Assembly (NCBI GenBank): GCA_029168955.1
Contig: JAPDOI010000966.1
Coordinates: forward strand, 1 to 64,000
Direction of reading: 5' to 3'
Origin: Aplectana chamaeleonis
Lineage: Eukaryota > Nematoda > Chromadorea > Rhabditida > Cosmocercidae
Length of the DNA: 64,000 nucleotides
The translations under genes were made by a program, and so were the position numbers. The notes under the pieces are model-generated. The model worked only from the letters and a program-made list of their open reading frames with translations, had not been told where the DNA came from and did no database searches. Below, piece after piece: positions 10,501 through 19,953 of this stretch; the stretch's first letter is position 1; every line of letters begins with the position of its first letter.

Positions 10501-13500
10501 CCAACCTGGTTGCTAAGTATGAAAAACATGGACGACGAGGCCATAAAACACCCGGTGTGGCTAGCCAGGCTGATGCTGGTCAGTATGTATGAACGAACGA
10601 TATCACGCAAGAGTGAATCATTTCTTTACCCGCACGGTGAACTTAGTCGGGTCAGCCACATCGCGTGTTTTTCCACCCCATCTCATTCATGTGTTCTTCA
10701 TGATTATCGACTCATCTTGTTACGCCGATCGTCAACTGTGACTGAGGCCTTGGGCCTCTGTCCGTCGGCCGAAGGCTGGAGCGCAACTGTCCTTCTCCTG
10801 TCCCTATTGATCCAGTCAGTCCTCTCCCGTCCCCAGATCTGTATGCTCGTCCAGTATCGGCTGAATGCAAATCGATTAGGCGGATACACTAGAGCACACT
10901 GCGGGCGACGCTGTCCGGCTACAACACGGGGATTCTCCACTTCAATGAGCAATATACGTATCGACCGGGACAGACACGGATGGGACAGGACGCAGCAAGT
11001 GGGTGCACTCCGATTGCCACATTGGGGGAGATTTTTCTAGACCTGAGTAAGTGCGATCCATTATGCATACGTATCGACTCACGTGGCTATAGCTTATCGG
11101 TCGACTATCATGATGGGAGTTTGCAACTTTGAGCACTGAACGATACGCTTCAAATCCATCGCACAATACCTTCAACTATCATGTTCAAGTTCCATTACAT
11201 TCCATTTCTCTGCAATGCTTTTTGAGGAAAGCATATTCAGGCGTGATGGAAGGTGATGATCACAGAGGGGGTGCAGCCCACGCTGGGTAGAGGGAGGGGG
11301 GGCGCAGTCTGGTCCGTCATCGTGCCAGCAAATTTCCCTTCTACCCATAATTGATGGATGCGTTTGCAAAAACGATTATTTATGATCATTTTGTTTTGGG
11401 CTCAAAGCGCACACATAGCTACACTTTGTTTCAGAGTCTCGTAATTCACTTGATGCCATTTTTGAACAGCTTTCAAAGAGTACCATTCAGTAGTTATGCG
11501 AAATTTCTGAGTTAAAGGCAGTGGTCACGATGAAAAACGTTATCGAAAAGACTACAAAAATCAGCTCAGATCAAAAGCAGCTCAAAAACTGTGAAGGTAG
11601 CGCGGTGAAAAACGAGCTAGAACTAGAGTTATTAAGACGCTAAACTTCCAGTTCGTGCACACGTGCACAGAAAGATCACAGTCTTATGCCAAGCAGTCGA
11701 AAATCATCGACACTCAGAGGAAGAAATAAATGCAATTTTATCTAATAAAACAGTTGAACAATGAAAGCAAGCACTTCAGTCAATGCTTTTGACTGATGTG
11801 TACATAAATCCGGAGGTTCATTAATTGAATTTCAATTTCAAGCCAGCTGATGTTCTTGATACTAGAGATCATCGAGGCCGATGATGTGGGGTGGGCTCGT
11901 CCACCCCACAAAAGACAAGGAAGTTCAGGCTTCAAATTTGGCCTAGAACAGCGTTTTTTTCGGGATTTTTTCTTATAGGTTCTTCTACTCTATACCTAGA
12001 AAAGGGTTCAGAGAGGAAAAGAGGACGGTCATATTTGAGCTAACTTGACTCACTGCCTTTACTACCCGTGTCTGAATCAAAGATTATTTCCATTTGAAAT
12101 CCTTCCTTGTGTAAATAACAGATTGTCACTGATGAAGAGAAATGTGCAGCACTCGCTTCAGACCCGTGTTCATTTGGGGAATCACAGAAAGAAACACAAG
12201 TATTACTGGATAAGTTGAAAGGTGGAATCCAGAAAGACTTTTAACATGCCCTTGCATTCACCTCACTAACAGAAACATGAAAAATCTGAAAAGTCATTCC
12301 GTCAAATTTCAAGTGAGTGAAGGCGATGGGGCGCTCTCAGGCCAGGTATCGCCTGGCTTCACCTTCTCGTGGGCTAAAAACACACGTGCAAAGGTTTTGT
12401 CGTTGCGCCAGGCCAGTAGTGGCGCCTAGTCTCGCCAGTCTGGAGAAAGTGGTCTCAGTTCGAATCAAAATGTTCAAAAATCTGTAGATAGTTTTTTAAG
12501 GGAAGGACACCTTGTCCTAGTCAAAGTGAGCTGTGTCGAAGACACTCTTCTCAGAGAAAGTCAGGTGAGAGAAAATGGTTGGCTCGCTGCACATCTATGG
12601 TGTCGCGTTTGGCAGATCGTGCAAGAGCCTTTGGGAACAGACAATTTCACGCATAATCCGTCTTGAAAGCCGGTAAGTTAATCGGCAGTCCATGGCAGGT
12701 CACTGGCGCGACTTCCGCGACGCTCATCTTAACGCCAGCACAGTGAAAATTGTTTAAGGCCTCCTTCAGGAGTTTCGACTGCCAAAAGACAAGACATTTG
12801 ATAAATATGAGGCACTGACTGAGATCGCACCACACGTCAGATCTGTATTCAGAGCAACACATCGCGGCAACCAAAGATCGCATTCTGAAAGAAGCATGAA
12901 AGTCTGGTCACTGTCGCAGACTCTGCAGATTCAAGTTTTAAAGGAGCAGTGGTCATTGATTGAAAACGTGTTATCGAAAAGAATCCACAAAAACTAGCTC
13001 AGATGTAAAACAGCTCAAAACCCAGTAAGGTGATCGCGGTAGAAAAACTAAGGAGATTAGAGTTATTAAGGACTGTATCTGAAATTCCAGTTCGTGCACA
13101 ATGCACAGAATGATTCACTGATAGTCATGCCAAGCAACCAAGAATCACTTAGTACTCAGAGGACAAATAAATGCAATTTAAACCAATAAAATAAAGTTGA
13201 ACAATGAAAGCAAGCACTTCAACTAAATGTTTTGACTAGATGTGTTCACAAATCTGAAAGTCCATTGACTTGTGTACTGGAAGTTCAGTCTGGCCAGCTT
13301 GATACTTTTGATATATGGGAGATCATCGATGCCGGAGATGTGGGGTGGAATCATCCACCATCAAAAAAACAAGATTATGCCCAGGCTTCACATTCGGCCC
13401 AGAACAGCACTTTTCATGATTTTGGTTTGTAGGTTCTAATCACTCTATACTACACCTGAAAAGGGTTACAGAGGGGGAAAATAAGATGATAGTATCTTGT

Positions 13501-16500
13501 TAATCACCACTGCCTTTAAAGGTACAGGACACCCAAAAATTAATTTTACGAGGTTTTATCCTTATCTTGAGAGAGGTCAAACTTTGATCTACACTTATAT
13601 CTCTGAAATCGTAACCAAGACCCTCTTTGAATAGAAGTTGTATGGCTCTTCTAAAATACACCAGACTCTGAGGTGGCAAAATCATAATGAGTTGTTTCAG
13701 CCCTCTGTATTTCCCTCCATTCGCAATCGTATGATAGAAAGCCAGGATATGGAGACAGTTTGGTAATGGACTAAAGAACGACGACTTGCTGGAATTCATC
13801 CATCCATCTGAGCCGCTATTCACAGCTCCGGAAAATCTGTTAGGGAGGCCTGGCCTGTGGTGGTGAGCAGGCGAAGGGGTCAGGGCCTGTGGTAGTCGCT
13901 TATATCTCTCGCTTATTTGGAGGAAATGAGATCTGGCATTTGGCACGTGTTATACGGGAAGGGTCTTCTACAAAATTACATGAAAATCTCAAAATTCATA
14001 TCTGAGGGTGTACTGTGCCTTTAAAGCGTGCACGCCCGAAAATGTAGACCAAGTTCCTGTTTTTCATTGTCTTGTATTTATTCGCTGTGATTTCCATGTC
14101 AAATTGCTTGAGAAAAATGAAGCCAAAGGCGATCTTATCGCATTTGAAGGCTCATAGTCCGACGAATTAACAAAACTAGGCAAAATTCAAGAGAATCGCC
14201 TTTTGTAGTTGAAACAATTCCCACTGTGTACAAAGGTCACTCAGGCAAAAAGCATCAGAAGTACGAATTTGGTTCTGCAGAGAATTCAGAATATGGCAAT
14301 GAAGCACAAGATGAAGAAACGCAGAAATAAAAAGACCATGTGAAACAAATAAGAAACCTACCCCAAACCGGAACGAAAAAGTTAATATTAAACGATTATA
14401 AGAATCCTGAGTGTAGCAGGGAATAAAGACCAGTTTCCTAATTGAGTTTTATATAAAGAAAATGCCATGATGTCATGCTGTTTGATTTCTCGGAAGCTTT
14501 TGATCGTAAAAGTGTTAATGTAGGAAATTGATGCATAAAGTGGCAGCAACAGATTATCTACTTCTGTTTTCTTAAGGGATGGCTAAGAGTAGGTTATGGG
14601 AGAAACCAGTTCCAGGTTGAGGCACTTCGTTCTCGATACATAAACTGGTTTTTCTATTTTTTTCAGTTTGTCTTGAAACTGGTCCTATCCCATTCTGATT
14701 TCCAATGATGGGCTTCTGGAATCAGCACATGATCCTTCTGGGAATGGAGCTATGGTCCCTCAAAATGAAATGAGCTAGGGAAATGGTGCACGAGTTGTCC
14801 GAGGTGCTTGTACCTCCGCATTTGTCCTACAGTGCTAAATGTATATGAGCGCTAATCTGAGTAAGAGAGAAGTTGAGAATGAAGGGAAAGAAACGATCTT
14901 TTGATCGGAAACCACTGCCTAAACTCACGATTTCGAGCGTTCCTTTGTTCACGCCTGAGGGGGCGTAAAGAGGCGGGACTGTTATTCATACTAATGTCGC
15001 GGGGTTTACCCACTTTTTCCAAGCTGCTCGCGGTCTTCCTGGGTAGCTTTTTCGTACCGTTTTTTCGACGCTGGTAGATCACATGTTTGGTCATGGAAAG
15101 TACCTGATGACAGTTTATCTAGTCAGTGCCTTTAATGTAAAGAACGTTAAACATCAAGCTTAAACATGCGTAACAGTGGAAACCTGCAGGTAAGGCGTTT
15201 TACCTCCCATTCTTTTTAACCATCCAGGTACATGATATTCCCCTCCTCCTCGGCAGTCGCGTATTATTACAAACAATTCAGGATGATCTCAAATTATACT
15301 CATGTGAACTCACTGAAGATGATCCATTTTATTCAGTGGGCCATCGAGAGTATTCGAGGGATTATTGAAAACTTAAGAACTGCATTCTATCTCCCGAAAA
15401 ACAAAACTTTCAAGAGTGGTGTAATTTTCCTCAATTACACGAATACGAACCAAATGTATTTCAATCATATCTAACGGTAGAAGGCAGAGTCGATTTAGGG
15501 ATTCCACTATTATACACATCTAAGATTTTTCTGATCACTTGAAAATGATTACTCAGAATTGCTTACTCAGTTCGTATAGAGATATTCAAGGGGCTCTCCA
15601 CCAAAATTAATCTGTTTTATTACAAACTTATAAAACTTTTATTTCAGAATCTCAGTAGAAAGTGGTCTATCCAAGTTCAATCCCTCATAAAATGAAAGAC
15701 ATTCAGCTGATTGAGAGAGTTCAAAACAACTATACAGAGAAAACTTGCAATAAGGTTATGTACAATGGATTCCTGCATCTCTCGGGTACCCAATGCCAAA
15801 ATGTTGTTAAATTTTTTAGGTCTCCATTCAACTGTAGTATTCGGTGAAGAAAGTATACTGATGTTTGCTGGGTTTTCAAGAGACTATCTGGTCGGGTTTC
15901 TGTGCTTCTCGTCTAAATTCCCATAAGCCTGTTCCTTCTAGGATTCAGAGGCACTCCCTATAAAATATGGTGTACACCTCAAGCCGGATATCAGGCGTAC
16001 AGGCATATTCATTTACAGTCCGAGTTGGATCTATGATGAAGCTTAAAATCTGGATTTCATACTTCCTATCACAAGAGTTCTTCTCTCTTTTAAACCTGAA
16101 TGACAAAAAGTATCTGCTCTTGAGTTTAAGATCTATATGCAGTAATTCAATGTGTTTCTCAGATTTCAATTTTAGAATGACTCATGTTGTCAGCTTTTCG
16201 ATTCCTGTTTCTTTACGTATCTATGCTTGGTTTTGCTGCATTATTCTATCACGGCTGTCTTCAAATAGACGTAAATAAATATATAATAAATAAATAAATA
16301 AATAAATTAATAAATAAATAAATAAAACAAATTATCTCCCATTCTTTTAACCATTTGTACTGCTGATATTCCCCTCCTCCTCAAAAACTCGCGGGTTGCT
16401 TGCAAACAATTCGCGGATGATCTCAAATTATACTGTGAACTCATCGAAGATGATCCATTTTGCTTTCAGCGGGCCATCGACAGTATTGAGGATTGGTCGA

Positions 16501-17376
16501 AAACTTGGCAACTGCCTCTAGCTCCCGAAAAAACAAAACTTTCAAGAGTGGGGCAATTCTTCTCCCTACCCGAATACGAACTAAATGGCTCAATCATACC
16601 AACGGTGAATAAGGGTCGATTTAGGATTCCACTATAACAATGCACTAGATTTTTCTGATCACTTGAAAATGATTACTAAGAATTCGTTAATTAGAACGTA
16701 TAGGATATTCAAGGGGCTCTCCACCAAAAATTGAACTGTTTTATTGCAAACTTATAAAACTTTTGTCAGACCCTTAGTAGAAAGCGGTTCATCCGTGTTC
16801 AACCCTCATAAAATGAAAGACATTCAGCTGATTGGAGAGAGTTCAAAACTAACTATACGAGAAAACTTGTAATAAGGTACAATTTTGTGGATTCACTGCA
16901 TTCTCGGGTACCCAATGCCAAAATAAGAAACAAATTTTTAGGTCTCCATTCACTGTATTCGCGAAGAAAGTTTACCGATGTTTGCTGGGTTTTCAAGACA
17001 CTATCTGGTCGGGTTTCTGTGCGCTCGTCTAAATTCTATAAGCTCGTTCCTTCTAGGACTAGAGGCACTCCCTATAAAATATGGTACACCGAGCCTAGAT
17101 CAGGCGCAAGGGCATATTCATTTACAGTCCGAGTTGGATCTGCTTATTTAGCTTTAAAATCTGACGTACATACTTCCTATCACGCAGAGTTTCTCTTCTT
17201 TTAAACGAATGACAAAAAAGTATCTGCTCGAGTTTTAAGATCTATGGTGCTGCAATTCAATGTGTTTCTCAGATTTCAATTTGTGAATGACTCATGTCGT
17301 CAGCTTTTCGATTCCGTTTTTATGTGTCTATGCTGGTTTTGCTGCATTATTCTATCACGGCTGTCTTAAATAGACG

Positions 17377-17423
<47 letters not shown>

Positions 17424-19315
17424 ATCAGTCAATCAATCAATCAATCAAGAATTAGAAAACATATCCCCATCACAACAGACAGGATGAAAATGGGAACTGG
17501 AAATCCCGTCCTTGTTGCTGGTCGCCGTGCGCCGCACAGTGACCAGCGACAGAGTATGACCCAGTCTGGAGCATTCGAGGCGTGACCCCCATCAAAACAT
17601 GTCGCGGGTGTCAAATGTTCCCGCGATGGTTTCCGCCGTTGTCAAGATATTCATCCGTTTGTTGCCTCCGGTCGAGCCAATGAAGGAGTTTTATCTGTTG
17701 TTAGCCGGCAGGGAAGTAAGCGTCCAACAGATTAAGGAATGTGAAAACTCGAAAGTCTTGGAACCTAAGTAGTGTCACCTGATTCGCTTCGATTGCAGCA
17801 ATGCAATGTTGATGGCGTATCCTTTCTAGGAAGATGACGGACCTTTTCACACCGATCGTGCTTATTTTTTTGTGTTGGCAACTTTTGAATCGACGCCTCA
17901 AAGACCTGCTGTTCACACTGCAGTGGGACACAGCGATTTTTGGGAAACTAGTGGGGGTATAGAGAGGCTGGAAATCAGTACCTGTTGACATAGTCCAAAT
18001 GATTGACCTTACAAAGTAGTTTCCACTCAGGTACATGTTCATGTCATCTGAAGCCGATCCCAATCTTCCCTCAATCAACCTGAATGTATCTGAAGGGCGC
18101 GATCACCTCTGGGCAAAAACCAAGGCTGCATTCAACTACTTGCACAGCCACTACTTGGTACGCATATATCGAACATTTTCAGAACTCGTGGAAGTTCGTG
18201 TAAAAATGTCCTATTCAGAATGATTATGACTGGTTTCTGAAGGCTGACGACGATACCTACATTATAATGGAGAACTTGAGGTGGAACATTCTGAACTAAA
18301 AACAAAAGTAGAATGCCTAACTTCTTCGGCAGGTATATGCTCCTTCCTTATTCTCCCGACAAGGCGATATATTTTGGCTGTAATATGGTGCAACCAAAAA
18401 CAATGCAAGAATTTCCCAGTGGTGGTACGGGATACATTCTCAGTCGAGAGGCGCTTAAAAAGTAAGTGTCCCAGAGCTTGAAACACAAATTAAGGTTTCA
18501 AAAACTGCTGAATCAATTTTAGGCTTGTCGGTGAAGGCATGACAGATCCAAAGAAATGCTACGCAGGACATGATGGAGAGGAGGACGTTCACATGGGAAG
18601 ATGTCTGGGAAATCTGGGCGTAGTAGCAGGAGATTCCAGAGACAGTGAAGGGCGTTACAGGTATATACCTTTCGAGTTCCTTGTCGAGCAGGAGTGTGCG
18701 GCAATTGCTGTTTGCCGATTGCCGGTCATTTATGGGGTTTGCCGTTACCGCTGCCGTTTGCCGAAGTTTTAAATTCCTTTGCCGCACACCCCTGTTGTCG
18801 AGGCGTAGTGCACTAATTGTAAGAGAATTACAGATTCATGCCGGGTGGGCTCCAGCGTTATCTAGTTCGCACAGTGAGTGCGGAGGTATTCGCGTTTCAC
18901 TGGTACTCGAAGTATCCATTCCAAGAAGGACCCAACTGCTGTGCTGGTCAGTTTCGCTATTTGCTCCTACCCCTTTGCGTGTATAATTTCGATTTGCAGA
19001 CTATGCCATCTCGTTCCACAGAGTGAACCCTTACCTAATGTATGTGCTGGATTATTTGATATACAATCTTAAAGTGTTCGGAGTTGGTCGCTCACTCAGG
19101 TTTGGAGTGTTTGATTTATATAAGGGAGCCTCACACGAGGTTGTGGTGGGAGACCAATACGATATCATTCGTTGTAGCTTTTTCAGCAACCTTCAACTTG
19201 GTCTTGTTCTTGCAGGGTGGGTGCAAATGAGACGGTTATAGAAGCTGCCCATCGCTCTGCACTCAAAGCAATGAGCCCGGATGACACACAACGACAGACG
19301 GAACTATCGATGTGA
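7415..19315 (+). CDS. C1GALT1: C1GALT1-like beta-1,3-galactosyltransferase, 10 exons, 367 aa
   Basis: Core 1 beta-1,3-galactosyltransferases (GT31 family) transfer galactose from UDP-Gal to GalNAc-Ser/Thr in the Golgi, making the core-1 O-glycan. Proposed exons: 7415-7501, 7801-7896, 9820-9971, 18031-18157, 18219-18280, 18333-18461, 18523-18660, 18834-18946, 19000-19099, 19216-19315. Every intron is GT...AG, phases agree, and the sum is 1,104 nt (367 codons plus stop), the usual family length. The order is short cytoplasmic tail and signal anchor (about 6-26), stem (about 30-80), then the catalytic domain. Diagnostic blocks are [51 protein letters not shown] (DDD 164-166, metal/UDP-sugar binding), [25 protein letters not shown] and [22 protein letters not shown] and a divergent 265-290 segment differ from the conserved orthologue, so it may be one of the nematode paralogues. 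N-glycosylation sequons lie at N49 and in NVSEGRD. The first two exons and the last are the least certain. Confidence 0.85.
7801..7896 (+). CDS. C1GALT1: C1GALT1-like exon 2: luminal stem
   Basis: 32 codons ([10 protein letters not shown]...TTMKQ), phase 0 at both ends. Acceptor GTTACAG at 7794-7800; donor GTATAG, a weak one, at 7897. It contains an NTT N-glycosylation sequon. It has no conserved family motif, so support is splice signals, phase and position. Confidence 0.55.
8093..8750 (+). repeat. CATT/TTCA tetranucleotide microsatellite, about 650 bp
   Basis: Mostly uninterrupted ATTC units (purest at about 8155-8270, 8336-8366 and 8570-8592) with point changes and TTTA or TCTA variants. 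A tetranucleotide reads open in all frames as His-Ser-Phe-Ile, which explains the 182-codon frame across it; it is not a gene. Confidence 0.9.
8751..9345 (+). repeat. Pyrimidine-rich tract, about 600 bp
   Basis: The plus strand is almost wholly C and T (CTTCC, TTTCT and TTCTTC words) with few purines. Long homopyrimidine runs can form triplex DNA and often mark expanded low-complexity repeats. Leu-Phe-Ser-rich open frames here are artefacts. Confidence 0.85.
9820..9971 (+). CDS. C1GALT1: C1GALT1-like exon 3: start of the catalytic domain
   Basis: 50 codons plus 2 bases. Acceptor GCAAGCAG, donor GTGAGT. It encodes [15 protein letters not shown] and [12 protein letters not shown], the first conserved GT31 block of core-1 galactosyltransferases. 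The split AA|G lysine codon is completed by exon 4, more than 8 kb downstream. Confidence 0.85.
9972..11512. other. Intron 3, first part: unassigned, with a GC-richer block at 10150-11040
   Basis: The intron opens with the strong donor GTGAGT. The 10150-11040 segment is noticeably more GC-rich than the rest and has overlapping open frames on both strands (a 176-codon plus frame from 10510, an 82-codon minus frame at 10704-10952). I recognise no domain in either; it may be part of an old transposon. Confidence 0.4.
11515..12059. mobile_element. TA-flanked MITE, 545 bp, copy 1 of a pair
   Basis: The left end AAGGCAGTGGTCACGAT and the reverse complement of the right end share AAGGCAGTG. TA abuts both ends (11513-11514 and 12060-12061). 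The whole element aligns with 12941-13516 through shared words such as AACAATGAAAGCAAGCACTT, with many small indels. No coding content. Confidence 0.7.
12060..12940. other. Intron 3: unassigned spacer between two related MITEs
   Basis: About 880 bp without a recognised gene or repeat. A 78-codon minus frame (12647-12883) has no recognisable family. Confidence 0.45.
12941..13516. mobile_element. TA-flanked MITE, 576 bp, copy 2 of the pair
   Basis: Starts AAGGAGCAGTGGTCAT, carrying a small insertion relative to copy 1, and ends CACCACTGCCTT. TA lies at 12939-12940 and 13517-13518. It aligns with 11515-12059 over its length in the same orientation. Its right TA is also the left TA of the next element. 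Confidence 0.7.
13519..14021. mobile_element. Second MITE family, TA-flanked, 503 bp
   Basis: The left end AAGGTACAGGACACCC matches the reverse complement of the right end, AAGGCACAGTACACCC, at 14 of 16 positions. TA lies at 13517-13518 and 14022-14023. The terminal sequence differs from the AAGGCAGTG elements after the first bases, so this is a separate but similar family. The 148-codon minus frame inside (13500-13946) is not recognisable as a protein. Confidence 0.75.
14022..14459. other. Intron 3: unassigned, possibly the upstream part of the LINE below
   Basis: No intact reading frame. It leads directly into the reverse-transcriptase fragment at 14460, so part may be decayed LINE coding sequence, but I see no motif to prove this. 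Confidence 0.35.
14460..14670 (+). mobile_element. LINE fragment: reverse transcriptase motif A
   Basis: Bases 14469-14507 read [13 protein letters not shown], the RT motif A signature (catalytic Asp in LFDFSxAFD). After frameshifts it continues with pieces resembling LMHKVAAT and [17 protein letters not shown]. It ends where MITE-like sequence takes over; LINE sequence resumes at about 15160. This is best read as one LINE split by an insertion. Dead copy. Confidence 0.6.
14671..15132. mobile_element. Probable MITE inserted in the LINE (left end not resolved)
   Basis: The right end CAGTGCCTT is followed by TA at 15133-15134, matching the AAGGCA-type MITE terminus. The interior (GAGGGGGCG near 14957, CCGTTTTTTCGACGCTGG near 15057, CATGGAAAGT near 15092) resembles the right half of the MITE at 6393-6849. 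I could not find a convincing left terminus, so the element start is a guess. Confidence 0.45.
15135..16328 (+). mobile_element. Truncated LINE, copy 1 (RT downstream of motif A to the 3' tail)
   Basis: CR1/Jockey-like non-LTR retrotransposon. Frameshifted fragments of the RT block SGxPQG...PILFN lie at about 15168-15225, followed by thumb-region pieces [20 protein letters not shown] and LGLHS. It ends in an AATA/TAAA tail (about 16271-16328). The catalytic FADD is broken here, reading TTCAGGATGAT. Many one- and two-base indels relative to copy 2 destroy the frame. Confidence 0.7.
16335..17447 (+). mobile_element. Truncated LINE, copy 2 in tandem with copy 1
   Basis: It starts at CTCCCATTC, inside the PILFN block, 1,132 bp after the same word in copy 1, and aligns with it to the end. 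The active-site motif is intact: bases 16404-16433 read [10 protein letters not shown], followed by [27 protein letters not shown] and, from 16887, a 105-codon frame with [19 protein letters not shown]. It closes with AAAT repeats and a CAAT run (about 17375-17447). The sharp start suggests a tandem duplication rather than a second insertion. Confidence 0.7.
17448..18030. other. Intron 3, last part: unassigned
   Basis: No recognised gene. A 125-codon minus frame at 17701-18078 runs into the real exon 4 on the opposite strand and is a shadow. The intron ends with TTCCACTCAG at 18021-18030. Confidence 0.5.
18031..18157 (+). CDS. C1GALT1: C1GALT1-like exon 4
   Basis: Completes the split lysine codon and encodes [20 protein letters not shown] and [20 protein letters not shown], the block just before the metal-binding motif. 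It includes an NVS sequon. Donor GTACGC, phase 0. Confidence 0.9.
18219..18280 (+). CDS. C1GALT1: C1GALT1-like exon 5: DDD catalytic motif
   Basis: Encodes [23 protein letters not shown] (residues 164-166 of the model) is the DxD motif that coordinates Mn2+ and the UDP-sugar. Acceptor TATTCAG, donor GTGGAA (weak beyond GT), phase 2, after a 61-bp intron. Confidence 0.92.
18333..18461 (+). CDS. C1GALT1: C1GALT1-like exon 6
   Basis: Encodes [17 protein letters not shown] and [15 protein letters not shown]. The family norm at the latter is SGGAGYVLSREAL. Acceptor TTCGGCAG, donor GTAAGT, preceded by a 52-bp intron. Confidence 0.92.
18523..18660 (+). CDS. C1GALT1: C1GALT1-like exon 7
   Basis: Encodes [38 protein letters not shown] and RDSEGRY. 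The EDVxMGxCL plus GDSRD blocks are strongly diagnostic. Acceptor ATTTTAG, donor GTATAT. Confidence 0.92.
18834..18946 (+). CDS. C1GALT1: C1GALT1-like exon 8
   Basis: Encodes RFMPGG, then a divergent segment ([20 protein letters not shown]), then [11 protein letters not shown] with the paired cysteines of the family. Acceptor ATTACAG, donor GTCAGT. The 173-bp intron before it is longer than its neighbours. Confidence 0.88.
19000..19099 (+). CDS. C1GALT1: C1GALT1-like exon 9
   Basis: Encodes [20 protein letters not shown] and [13 protein letters not shown], the last conserved block. I chose the donor at 19100 (AG|GTTTGG) because it joins in frame to exon 10. Reading straight through without splicing would instead end at a TAG at 19239-19241. 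Confidence 0.85.
19216..19315 (+). CDS. C1GALT1: C1GALT1-like exon 10: C-terminus and stop
   Basis: Encodes [20 protein letters not shown] and [12 protein letters not shown], ending at TGA 19313-19315. Acceptor TTCTTGCAG. The C-terminus is not conserved in the family. A perfect donor word GTGAGT overlaps the stop (from 19312); splicing there to an acceptor ending at 19373 would replace the last codon and end eight codons later at 19398. Confidence 0.6.
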
Positions 19316-19824
19316 GTTCCAGATGAGAAGCAACCCAAACGTCCTTTTCATCCGTGTGAGGTTTGTATCACAGGAGACCAATTTGTCGAATGAAATAGTA
19401 CTGTCGATTCAGAATTTCATGCGGATTCTTCATGTTCGATTTGCCTTCCTCGGAAGGGAGTCAAACCATTCTGGCTCACATTTTCCAACTAACTCTTGCG
19501 TTATTTATGCCCTGGACCTCAAGGCGAATACGCTGTAGGTGTAAAACAGCAAGAATCGTACCAGAAGTAGGAAAGTTCATTCAAGGTTCTGAACAGAAAC
19601 TCAATATACTAACAAATGGCGCATGTGACGCAGTGACAGAAGGCCTCTGAAGCACACGGTCGTCTTCGGTTCTCGCCCATTATCAACCGAAACTTACCTC
19701 CTTCGGCGTTGTCAAGCGGCTACCAGATTCATATGGAAAGGCAAAACCGCTGGTCTGAAAGTTGGCTGGTCTACGCAGGTCAATTCCTATACTTAAAACC
19801 GATTCAAATCTATGTGCAGTCTAC
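19316..19824. other. Downstream flank of the gene
   Basis: No clear AATAAA polyadenylation signal is visible close to the stop. Two overlapping plus frames (19281-19538 and 19432-19650) have no recognisable domain. Confidence 0.4.
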
Positions 19825-19953
19825 ATGGATCCTAGTGATACTTTGCGTTCTCTATTGAAGGCTGGCGCAAACTCGGCGTCTTATGCTATACCATAGGTGC
19901 ACCGCGTTTGCGCCAACCCTTGATGGGAAACGCAAAGTATCACTAGGATTCAT
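19825..19953. repeat. 129-bp hairpin-forming palindrome (MITE-like)
   Basis: The left arm, containing CCTAGTGATACTTTGCGTT and then GGCGCAAAC, is mirrored on the right by GTTTGCGCC and AACGCAAAGTATCACTAGG. About 48 bp pair on each side with a handful of mismatches, and the loop is about 33 bp. It may be a tiny foldback transposon or an inverted-repeat terminus pair. It has no tRNA-like cloverleaf. Confidence 0.8.

Noticed and set aside
10510..11040. A 176-codon plus frame as a real gene
   Set aside because: No recognisable domain, overlapping frames on the other strand, and a position inside a long intron filled with transposon debris.
19023..19241. Unspliced C-terminus of the glycosyltransferase ending at 19241
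   Set aside because: An in-frame donor at 19100 and a good acceptor ending at 19215 give a C-terminus of ordinary family length. The read-through tail resembles intron sequence. Kept as an alternative only.
19825..19953. tRNA or structured ncRNA gene at the palindrome
   Set aside because: It is a single long stem without cloverleaf arms or internal promoter boxes that I could recognise.
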